The notes under the pieces: generated by a model
Database searches by the model: none
Seen by the model: the letters and a program-made list of their open reading frames with translations, nothing else
Told to the model about the DNA's origin: nothing
Shown here: positions 1 to 10,821 of the stretch, piece by piece
Position numbering within the stretch: position 1 is the stretch's first letter
Layout: each line of letters opens with the position of its first letter
Program-made: the position numbers and the translations under genes
Assembly: GCA_021397835.1 (NCBI GenBank)
Contig: JAJFZO010000034.1
Coordinates: 870,501 to 934,500, forward strand
Length of the DNA stretch: 64,000 bases
Reading direction: 5' to 3'
DNA from: Moringa oleifera
Taxonomy: Eukaryota > Streptophyta > Magnoliopsida > Brassicales > Moringaceae

Positions 1-55
1 CTGCTTCTGGTGTTTCAGTGTTTTGATGTTAGTTCTGCCTGTTCTGTCTTAACAG

Positions 56-182
56 CTGGATTGAATCCAGGAGGAAATCTCTGCTGGTGGATGACTGTGT
101 CGATGGCCATAGCTCTGTGGATATAAAACAGATAAGCGAGAGCTCAAGTTTCTGGTGCTGCAATCTACACAGATTGAACTGA
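56..182 (+). CDS. 3'-terminal coding exon of an unrecognised gene (partial)
   Basis: A pyrimidine-containing stretch ending in AACAG (51-55) looks like a 3' splice site. It is followed by an open frame of about 41 codons that ends at TGA 180-182, if the first base completes a codon begun in the previous exon. The peptide starts WIESRRKSLL and ends with a Ser-rich, Cys-pair tail (SSSFWCCNLHRLN). The rest of the gene lies to the left of the window. I do not recognise the family, and no domain can be assigned from 41 residues. A chance open frame next to a splice-like site is the main alternative. Confidence 0.3.
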
Positions 183-3100
183 TATCATTTTTTTCTTTTT
201 TTTTGAGGTTGCATTATTTGACACACCATGCATTTACATTACAAGCTGTTACAGAAGCCTGTAAGTTTTCTGCAGATACATAAACTTGGGGAGGAATATT
301 TTTGTTTTAGTTTGCACTCACACTGGATGTAGAGGAGAATTTTTTCCCCATTTTGCATTTTCCACTCGGTGAATTTCTCTGTAGCGTCTGTGATTTAGCT
401 TGCATGTATAGAAATACAACATATTTAATATTTCAATCCTTTTATCAGTCAATTCTTTTGTCCCAATATCAGTAATCCTGTTATCTGAAGCTATTTTTTT
501 TGGCCATGCTCTCCTGGTAACTGTCATGCTATGCCAGAATTAAAGAAATTGACTTGATAATTCATGCTTTCTGACTTCCCGATTCCATAAAATCAAATTG
601 AGTAGTCCTAACATGGCCTCCTTGAATTAGCTTGCTGCCTGGAAAGTGAATCATCCATCTGCAAGTTTCACCTTCTTAATTATTACCAATCCCACACCAG
701 CCTAAACTCATCTGCCTGGTATGAACTCCCAACAGGACAGTGACAAAACCAGGTTTTGGCGGGCTGGAGCCTGGAGGGCAAGGTTGTTTTATGCTGACAT
801 TCATGAATGTTTTTAAAATTGAACCAATTATTATCTCAGAAGAGTCAAAAATTAAATTGTAATGATATAATAAATAAATATTATAAAAAATAATTATTTT
901 TAATTTTATTACACTGATATTAAAAATAAATAAAATATTATTTATTTAAATTATCAAAAATTAATATTTTTGGAAAATCACTAAAATTTTAATTTAAAAA
1001 AAAATTGATATCACCGGCTTGATCAAGGAAAGGAAGAAGCATTATGGTCTTTGCTCTCACTAAAACAGAGGAGATGAGAAAAGATGCAAACCCACAATGA
1101 CAGGCTGCAGTTCTACTTCCAGGCCCATCAGTGTCTCAGTTAGCTTAGTGTTAGAAACAGAGCCGATGTTGTTTGGGAGAGAACTTACCAGGGCCAGTGA
1201 TCCTCCTCGCAGTTCTGCCGTGCCCTGGCAGAAGATTCTGCTACAGATGAGTACAGTATTTCATTTTCAATAAATGTCCCAGAAATCTTGGCAGACAATT
1301 GACCGATCGAGATAAAATAAATGCCCATAAATTTATCTGAATTTTTGGTGAGAAAACGTAAAATCAAAATGAATGAAGAAGGAAACACTGAATCTGAATC
1401 AAGAAGGCAAAAGAAACAAATAACCTTGTGCAGAAGAAAGTAATGATAAATCAAACTGACAAAAAAAGAATCGCAAATATCAGAATTCGCTCTGCCTCTC
1501 TCTGCAGATAGCCACTGACCCACACGTCCACCAATCAATCTCCCATCAAAGCCTCGCCTCCCTTTTTTGGGCTTCTCATTGATTATAAAAGTACTGAAGC
1601 CTAACCCAAAGCAAAAGCTAAAGCTAAAGCTGTGGCTAGTCCCATCTTACTAATTATCAAATCTTACAATTTGATTGCGTCCCCTGAGGAATTAATAGCT
1701 GCAGTCCCGTTTCGGCGGCGTTTGCAGCCCCACCAGCCCACCACCATTTCAGCCATTTTCATACGCTGCATTGAACGCCATTTTAATTGATTAAAGGCTG
1801 CATCACCCATTACACCAAATTTTAATTGAACGAACCTAACCACCCAGATGCTCAAATCCATGGCTTTCTCTTATCAAAGTCACCATTTCTCTTTGCTTGA
1901 TTTGTTTATCATTATGGGTATTCGTGTCTGTATTATTGCCCTCTGCTTTTCCTATTCTTAGTTTCTTTTTTGCTCAAAAAGCTTTCCCTTTCCTGCTTCT
2001 GCTCCCTGCAATGGTGAGTACCCATTCAAGCCCTTATTATGGTTTTTTATGCAAAATGAAGAACTCATCCTTGCCTCCTTGGTCCATCGCCACCACTCTT
2101 TGTTTCTCTTCTTTTTGTTCTGTCTTTTTCCTGTGCTTTCCTCCTCCTCAGCATTCCTTCCATACTTTCTCCTTGCCCTTCTCTGACTGAAGTCAATGTC
2201 TATTGATTTTAGAGTAATTTCTGTAGTACTGAACCATATTCCTCGGAAATTGAAGCTAACATGCCCCATGTTTTTCGCTCTTTTTTTGTGGAGAAGTGAC
2301 ACTGACACATGTTATATCATTTTGATGGATGTCTATCTATTAGCTACGCCTCTAGCCCTAGCCTTCTTTCTTCTTCTTCCTTGGTGACACCCCATTTATG
2401 CAAACCCAACCAGTGAAAAAAACAGAGCCCCCTGTTATCATCATTGCCTGATAATCATGGGTATTAAGTGTATCTAATCAGAAGGTGTTAATGGGTGGAT
2501 TTAATAATCCCCATCTGTAAAAACCCTGGATAAGGCTAAATGATACCTTTAGCTATAAAAATGAGAATAATAATTTAATGGGTGTTGGTGCTCGTGGGGC
2601 TCTCTGCCACTACATAGCCATGGATTTAGATTTCAAGAGTATCAATTTGTTAGCCCGATTGGATTCCGTGGCCCATGGGCAAAAGAAAACTTGCAAACGT
2701 GAAGAGAAAGAAACAAAATTTTGTGGGTGTCATGGATGCTTATCACCGACATGCTTGGTTCTGAATGAAGCCACGCGAGTGTATGATTCAAGACCTTGAT
2801 GTTCATTTATGAATAGTAGGCAGCTGGTCTTCAAGTTTGCCCTAGTGACTCATCGAGATTTGGAGTGCATTTGCTTAAAATTTGGCAGTGTCTTTTCATA
2901 TTTCAATCAATTTGCCTACTGGGTACTGGAGAAGACCTTTCTTTTGTGGTTTAGGTCAAATCGCATCCAATGGGTATCTTCAGATTTTGAATTATCTTCT
3001 CACCCAGATGAATCTTCTTGGCATTTTCAGGGTTTTATGGGCCTAAAACACTCAATTACACGAAGGAACGCCATAAAAGTGCGCTCAATCTTTGGGTAAT

Positions 3101-5018
3101 TAATTGTCATCTCAAGGTCACACACTAAGCTTCTCATAATGCAAATTGAGCATGGCTGCTGACCAGAAATTGATAAATGGTGGGTGCTGGTAATCAAAGA
3201 TTCCACTGATTTTTGATTTGAAATTGAAGATCCAAAACATTTTCCCCCAGTTGGGTCATGACCCATGTTGGTTTCACCATCTTAAAATCTCCTTTGGCTT
3301 GGCTTCCCTGTCATCCACACAATAACATTGCATTCCGTGAAGCAAATTCAGTGGCTCATGTGTCATCCTCATTGACCTTGCTGAGTTGGTGGTGGGTTTC
3401 CATCTCCCATTTAATCCCCTCTTCTTCAGGACACCCCAACATTACACCCACCCCCCACCCCCCCCACCCCCCCTCCTCTCCCATCTCTCAATGACTCACT
3501 CCTCTAAAAATAAAAAGGATTCGAATACACATCAACAATTGAATCCCGAAGCTTCAAAATGCAATTTTTAGATCATTATAATTGCATGATTAAACTTTTG
3601 GGTTTGGCTTAAAATGACTTCCCATGATTACCCAGAAAAAGAAAATAAAAGCAGTCTTGTTGTAAAATGATTGACATAATTGGATCAATCTGCTAAGCCT
3701 ACTTCCCAAACACAAAAAAAAAAAGGAAAAAAACAAAATAAAAAGAGTCTTTTCTATCCAATTTGATAGTAACTGTGTGTCAATTGAGAAGAGAGACGCG
3801 AGTAGGGCTTGTGGTAGGGTGCCTGATGGGTACTCGTAGTATCAAAGCTTAATGATGATAATGAGATATTGATGTCCTACTCCTATACCAACACATGCAA
3901 CCCCCCATGTTTAATCCCTTCTTTATCACTCCCCCATGTCCCTGTCTCCCCCTTACCACAAATAAAAAACAAAAAATAAAAATCATTATTTGCCTTTTCT
4001 TTTTCTTTGCCTTTATATTATCTTTTCTTTAAAAAAAAATATTCCTTTCTTCTCCCAATCATATAAACCTATAATGATTAGTCAGTAATAAATTATTAAA
4101 AATAAAAATGATATCACTTTAAATAATTTACATGTTTAATAAATAAGAAAATCATAAAATAAAAATAGTATTTAAATAAAAAATTATTTATTGCAAATTA
4201 GTTATGATGTTGGATATATGAGTCATTTCGATCTTTTTATAAAAAAAAATTATGTAGCTTCTCATAATAATTTTGTGTATTTTTTAACGAATTTTACATT
4301 TAAAATTTTTAGCTGATGTAATTAATTTTATTAAAAAAGTATTTAAAATTTTACCATTACTGATATACATTAATGGCTATATGATCTTTAAATATGTTTG
4401 TAGAAATTAATTTGTGTACTTAAAATGGACAGACGAAATTACATTATTGCTTTGAGTGAATGTAGCAGGGGAGACCAATTGTTCATTTAATTTTAACAAT
4501 GGCGCTTTATTGATCATTAATTAATGATCAGCTTTCTCCATATCTTATCCAATTAAACCAGACTTTAATGCAGTGACACCAACATCTTGGGTACACTAAT
4601 ATTTTTAATACAAAATTTGTTTTTATATTTACTTTTAAATTAAAGTTTCAATTTTAATATAATAAAAAATATTTAAAAAATAAATCTCAAAATTTTATAT
4701 TATTCCTAAGAATACTTACATGTCATGATTTGTTTAGACACAAAACTATACGAAACTTGTTTAAGTATGAACATATAAATTTCACCGCTTAATCAGATGA
4801 ATCAGCAACCGAAAACAAACTGTTAGCGTTTACATGAGCAAAACGAGCAGACGTACCCAGTGATTTGATTTTCAAATTTCCCACTGCACAGCCTTGCTTC
4901 TTTGACCAAAAGTCCTCTTTTTTTCTTCTTTTTTTTTTTTCACTTGTTTGAGTTTTCATCCTTTTAAATAAATTCAAGGTAGAAGTTTTATAAATTTTGA
5001 CTTTTTCTATAATTAAAT

Positions 5019-5409
5019 AATTAATTAAATTTTCATATTCAAAAAAATGATAAATCACTTTGATTTATTAATTTAAATTAAATTAATTTTTATCAAAAAA
5101 TTAAAATTTACAAAAATTAAAATTAAAATTTTAAAGTAAATTTTTTTATAGATATCAAGTTATCATCATAAAAAATTTTTGAAAATTTTGAATATCAAGA
5201 ATAATTTTTAAAAATTTATCAAAAATTTATTTACATTCAAGAGATAAACCCAAAATGAAGCAAAAATTTTATTTGAATTATTTTTTAAAGTACTTTAATT
5301 ATAAAAATATATTTAATATTTCATAATCGTTTGGATTAAGATTTAATTTGAATTATGACAAATGAAGTATGATTTATCATTTTTTGAATATAAAAATTTA
5401 ATTAATAAC
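5019..5409. mobile_element. A+T-rich foldback (MITE-like) element, copy 1
   Basis: The left end (about 5019-5060, containing TTAATTAAATTTTCATATTC then AAAAAAATGATAAATCA) is the near-perfect reverse complement of the right end (about 5370-5409, containing TGATTTATCATTTTTTGAAT then ATAAAAATTTAATTAATAAC). The pairing continues inward for roughly 70 bases with few mismatches. The interior carries a core seen in other copies (ATCAAGTTATCATCATAAAA near 5155). There is no coding capacity. The structure fits a non-autonomous long-inverted-repeat element; I could not settle the target-site duplication or superfamily. Confidence 0.55.
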
Positions 5410-5628
5410 CAAAAAATTAAGGTTTCATATAATTTTTATCTATAAATTTATAAAAATTTGACACTATTTAGAGTTTGATTTTATTATTTAGACATATAAA
5501 TTGAATTTATGACTAGAGCTAAATTCATTTTTAAAAAAACTTCAACTCGCAATAATTAAATGAAATTAATAAATAAAAACTATTATAATTTTTTTGATAA
5601 AAATTATATAAAATTTTAATATTTATTT

Positions 5629-6051
5629 CAAATTATCAATCAAACTCTCGTATTTAAAAAATAACAAATCAAACCTTAATCTATCAATTTAATCAAAATT
5701 AAATATTTTCATTGTTAAAATATCTCAAAAATAAGTCAAATAAATTATACACTCTTTTTAAGATTCATCTCTCAAATTTGAATAATTTTCAATATAAAAT
5801 TTATTTTTTATAATTTTTTAAATATTTCAATAGTATTCATTTTAAATATATATTTTTAATAAAAAAATTTTAAATTTTTTTATAACCATAGTTTGATTTT
5901 TTTTATATTTGTAAAAATATTAAATCAAAATTTATTATATAAGATATTTAATTCGAGTATCTTTATTTTTTAAATAAAATTTAATTAATCTAAGTTGATA
6001 AATCAATATTGAATTTATTACTTTTTAAATATAAAAATTTAATTAATAACA
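5629..6051. mobile_element. A+T-rich foldback (MITE-like) element, copy 2
   Basis: The right arm (about 5880-6051) reads TATATAAGATATTTAATTCG, then TTGATAAATCAATATTG, then ending TTTAATTAATAAC. The left end (about 5629-5690) carries the imperfect complement with TTATCAATCAAA and GTATTTAAAAAATAAC. The arms are more diverged than in copy 1. It lies about 220 bp from copy 1. Boundaries are approximate. Confidence 0.45.
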
Positions 6052-6599
6052 TAAAATTAACATTAACATTAACATTTTATGAAAAATTTATTTTTTATTT
6101 TTCAAAAAAGTGGTTTTCATCCTAAATTATTAATATTATAAATTTATAAAAATATTTTTAATATTTAATAAAACATATACTTTTATAACAATTTAAATTT
6201 TTTCATAAGTTTAATGATTTTTGAATTAATATTGTTACATCATATCCCAATTTAAAAAATATTAGTTTAGATCAAATTGATATTTTATATATAATTGGAC
6301 TGAACAAATTATAAAATTTTGATGAAAATATAAATAAAAATATTATTTTAATATTTATTTGAAATAATATGAATATTATGTTAAAAAACTGAATCACTTA
6401 AAAAAAATTATAATACTATTGAGAAAAGGTTAAACAAAAGTAGACAAAAGGGAATGAACACAGAAAATCCAGAAAGCAAAACCGAAAGAAGATCAAAATA
6501 AGAAAAACCGCGTTTCTTTCTTTCTCTCTCTCTCTCTAAAGAAAAAACAAAAAGAAAGAAATTTGATAATGGGAAAGTGAAAGGCTGTTGGTGTATTAA

Positions 6600-7180
6600 G
6601 CTTTGAAAGTTGGATGGCCCCATGGTGAAATCGAAAGAGGGAGATGATGACGTAGCCAGGCACGCCTTCACGCTCATCTCTGCCTACCCACCACTACCCA
6701 TTAACCAAACACAAACACAGGGACAGAAAAACAAAAATCTCTGCGCAGAAACTATAATAACAATAATGGCGGATCAGTCACTGACTCAATCTGCTAAAAC
6801 GAGAAGCGTTTGCTAATTTCTGTCAGGACTTCTCTCATGTATTTGTCTGCCCCAGAGAAAGCCGATGACAGAGCACCCTTTGTTCGTAGATCCTGATCAA
6901 AGGGACACAGCGTCAGTCATTCGGTCGCAGGTACTCCGTTTGATTCCCCCGCACAGTCTGCGTGGCAGTCATCTGCTGGCTGTCCTTCTCAGGCCCCGCC
7001 ACTCGCCGTGCGTACCATCCGCCTTGCAGATTCGCCGTGTTTAAATGTCTGGGTCCAATTGAATCTGCGATGCCCGTGTTGATGCAGCACCGCATCGATG
7101 CTAGAGATGATAACAGACAATTTTGATTGGATATATGAGGAATTAAGCACCCAAGAAGTCCTAGTGTTACACGGTATCAA
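6600..7180. other. Isolated balanced-composition island in A+T-rich DNA
   Basis: Base composition changes sharply from the nearly pure A+T DNA on both sides. The segment 6830-7130 carries normal codon-like sequence with several CpG dinucleotides, but all frames are interrupted within about 70 codons and no splice-linked gene could be built. It could be a decayed gene or promoter, an organelle-derived insertion, or an untranslated transcript. I do not assign a function. Confidence 0.3.
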
Positions 7181-8170
7181 TAAATTCGTATATTGTACCT
7201 ATCTTTTCTTTAATATTTTTATTATTCTAAAAAATTTATAAAATTTATAAAAAATAATTCATCATGTAATTTTTATATGTATAAAATTTAAAAGATGTAT
7301 TATTATTTATTAGATAATTTATAAAATATTATTTACTTCTCATTTTTTTAATTTGAATATTTGTTGAAGGTAGACATTATATATATATATAAATTTGCTT
7401 TAAAATTTTAATTTTTTATAAATTTAAACAAAATTAAATTAATATAATTTTGAATCTTATAATTTTGTATAAATTTATAGCATTTTCAAAATTTTATTTA
7501 AAACTTCATATTAAAGCCCAAAAAAAATTATATTGGATATATTAATATGATGTTGATACATGCAAAAAATGGTACTGTTTTTGCTAGGGATTCTCTTACT
7601 ATGTGTATCACGTCAAGTCCATACTATATTAACATGTGTGAGATTCGAGTCCATGTGCCATTGCTCCTCTAATAATTTGATGGAAAATTTTGGCATTATC
7701 CACTAAACAAATATGAAATCACAATAAATTTGTCCCCTATTTTACTGTCAATTTTTTTTTTAATACAAAAATATTGACATCCAAGAATTCAAGTAAATCG
7801 AATAGTGCGGGACTGTTTGATGTTTCGATTCAGTTGATTTGCCAATCTTGTTTTGTTGTAGCTGAATTTTCAATGGACTCGACATTGCACGAGTTTTAGT
7901 TTTTTAATTCATTTGACATTTTTGACGTGTCACTTTTATTGTCTTATGCAATGAAAATAATGGATTAGATGAAGCAAAATGTCATAATATTGCTTTTCAA
8001 GGGAGACTACTGTAAGCCCCTTACATATCTCGTGCCATCACTCGGTGAAAATTCGAGCATAAAGTTCAATCGTGTGATAACTACCATCTTGCTTGATCCA
8101 TCTTTATTTCAAATAAAAATATACTTAAAAATATTTTTGTAAAAATAAAAATTTAATATTTATTTATATT

Positions 8171-8627
8171 ATCAATCAAATATTTATATTTTTAAATAAT
8201 ATATTTAATTTTAATTTATTAGTTAAAATTAAAATTAAATAAAATTAAATTAAAAATAAAAATAAAGATATTTAAATTAAATATTTTATATGTTAAATTT
8301 TAGCTTAATTTTTTAAAATATAAAAATATTTAGCTTATCGTTATAAAAAATTTATAATTTTTTCAGTATTAAAAATATATTTTTAAATTTAAAATATCAA
8401 AAAATTTTAAAAATAAAATTATTATTTTAAAAATTATAACACTTTTTATGATTATAGTTTAAATATTTTTTTACATTTATGTAAAATTTTAAGTTAAAAT
8501 TAATTGTATAAGATATTTAATTTAAGTATATTCAATTTTTAAAAATTTTAATAAAATTTAATTTGAATATAATTAATAGAGAAAAATTTAATATATTATT
8601 TTTTAAATATAATAATTTAATTAATAA
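8171..8627. mobile_element. A+T-rich foldback (MITE-like) element, copy 3, with long arms
   Basis: The left arm begins TTATCAATCAAATATTTATA and contains AAAGATATTTAAATTAAATA, then TTATCGTTATAAAAAATTT. The right arm contains the complements in reverse order: TTTTTATGATTATAGTTTAA, TATAAGATATTTAATTTAAG, and the end ATAATTTAATTAATAAC. The two arms together span nearly the whole element (roughly 200-230 bases each) around a centre near 8380-8400. No open frame is present. This is the clearest evidence that the repeat is a foldback unit. Confidence 0.55.
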
Positions 8628-10660
8628 CATAAGATAAATACAAAAATATTATAACACTTTTTTACCCAAAACTTTTGTTAGATTTAATTTTAATTATTAT
8701 TCTTTCAAATTACAATCTGAAATGCCGATTTGTTGATGGGGACTGAAAAATAAATTGGCGGTGGGTGTGAACTGTTAGTGGATTTGGTGGCTGATGGTGG
8801 AGGAGGAGGCGCAATGTCTTCCGGTTGCCTTTGGGTTATGTGGCCACCTGGCACTGCACACTCATTAAGACGCTGAACCCATTGTTTTTTTTTTTAAATG
8901 AAAAAGAAGTGTCATACTATATAAACAAAAAAAAAAAAAAAAAGAATGGGGCTGAACCCCATTAGTAGCCCAAATCAAATAATATTATATTATATGTTTT
9001 TTATAATAAAGTTCAGTTAAATAAAATTTAGAAGATATAAATGTTAGTGCAATCTTCTGTCTGCATACTCCTTGTGTTACCAATTTTAAACAGACTTGAC
9101 ACAAACATTATAATATAAGATTAATTATTAATGTTTGAACTATATTTTAATTTAATTTTAACTTTAAATTATAATCTAATCAACTAGATTAAACAAGTAG
9201 AAAAGAATAACACTACTACCCAATTTCAATCCTCATTTAATTCACATTTTAGAACCATCCGTGCGCCTCTCGAATCTTTCTATGATTTTCTTCTACCATT
9301 TATTACTTATTTACTTTGTAACATTTTATCCTAAGCAATACATAAAGCGTAAGTGCATGCAGTTGTATTAAAAAAAAAAAACTCAACTTTATAGTGAACA
9401 ATGAGCCACATTGTGATATATTAATAATTAAAGGATCAGATTTTTGAAAAAATTAATTTATTTATATTTTCAAAAAAATTAAAACATGTCAAATCAATGT
9501 AAGATTTTAATTCATCTTCAAAATATAAACAATATTTAATTAAACGCAATGTTTCTATGAAATATCACATCATCCAAAAATAAAATGGATCAACTAAATA
9601 TAATTTATTAACTATTTATATATTTGTAAAATATATTTCTATACCATAAAGAGGTTAATGTGATAAAAAAAATTCTGATTGTATGATTACATTTTTCAGA
9701 TTCCGGGTTGTTAGAATTTGCTATCAAGACTTTGGTGGCATTAAGGCTAGTACTAATGTGTCGCTTGTCTGCTAGTAGGTCTGCCAATGAATATATGAGC
9801 ACAGGGCTGCATGAGCCACCTCCACAGGCAGGAGACCCACGACCAAACACAAGCCACAAGGGCATATAGCCCCATTGGCCTTAAATGTGGAAGGTATGTC
9901 CCTTAATCATTGACGTTCGCCATTCGCTGATGGCTTTGCCTTCTACCCAGGTTATTATTATTCATGACTTATGACTATCCATCCCTTAAAAAAAAAAAAA
10001 AAGGCCCAGTTTCATTTAATACATCCAGATGGATACAGTTCACCCTGTTCCCTACCATTTTCATACTAATATAGCCTAATCCATCGTCGTTTTATCTTTC
10101 TTATTTTATTTTTCAATCTACTCTTTTTCTTTTCGCTTTATTTTCAGAAGGAATCCTGAAAAAACAAAAAAAAAAAAAGTAAACATCTTTGATGATTTTC
10201 TTTTACCCTCTTTCATTCAAAATTAGGGTAGGAATAGGATCCCTATGGATTCTATTATTGAAATTAGGCACAAAATAAATATTTTGATTATTATTATTTT
10301 TTGAGATAAGTGGGCTGATGAAGGACAGAAAAGGGAAATCATCAGGGGAGAGGACTAAAGGAGATGCTGTAATAAAAACAAAGAAATAACAACCAAGTAG
10401 ATTGGGACAAGTGACAGAGTACTCTCAGGATCCAAATCCAACCGTACGATTCAAATACCAGACTGCACCCCGATCCCTGCATCTCCTTTTTTTTAAAAAA
10501 ATTTTAATATTCTTTTTCTTTTATTTTCATTTTTATCTGTTATTATTATTATTTTTATTTTAGGAAATTCCTTCTAGCTCTTTTATACTGAGTACAGTAA
10601 TTTATCCAACAAAAAGAGAATGAAAAGAGAAAATAAGAGAGGCTTCACTTCGGCCCTGTC

Positions 10661-10684
10661 CTCTCTCTCTCTCTCTCTCTCTCT
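10661..10684. repeat. (CT)n microsatellite upstream of the VAN3-binding-like gene
   Basis: About 12 perfect CT units lie about 20 bp upstream of a TATA box. Pyrimidine-rich tracts of this kind are common in plant core promoters. Confidence 0.8.
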
Positions 10685-10703
10685 TCCTCTGTCTTTCTCT
10701 ATC

Positions 10704-10710
10704 TATAAAA
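10704..10710 (+). promoter_or_regulatory. TATA box of the VAN3-binding-like gene
   Basis: TATAAAA lies 112 bp before the ATG at 10822, following the CT-rich tract. This predicts transcription starting near 10735-10745 and a pyrimidine-rich leader of about 80 bases. Confidence 0.6.
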
Positions 10711-10821
10711 CATAGAGCCAAAGCATTCACTCGACCAAGCCTCACTTAACTGGCTTTCTCTCTCTGCCTCTCTCTCTCCGGTTCTTTTTAATTCACTCTC
10801 TTGCTAATAGAAACATTCGAA

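Larger units (their letters stand above)
183..10660. other. Gene-poor, A+T-rich intergenic region
   Basis: No convincing gene is seen. Open frames here are short, start at arbitrary ATGs and lack plausible splice partners or protein character. The stretch contains a C-rich run near 3446-3480, three foldback elements (about 5019-5409, 5629-6051 and 8171-8627) and one island of more balanced composition (about 6600-7180), each listed separately. The segment 1500-2800 is less A+T-biased and could be transcribed, but I see no supportable product. Confidence 0.6.

Noticed and set aside
1897..2387. Hydrophobic open frames of 63-97 codons
   Set aside because: They are rich in Phe, Leu and Ser because of T-rich sequence, with no signal peptide-plus-domain structure and no splice-linked partner.
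10661..10684. Regular short repeats as a CRISPR-like array
   Set aside because: The CT, GA and AT tracts in this window are simple microsatellites without spacers, and the sequence is a plant nuclear genome.
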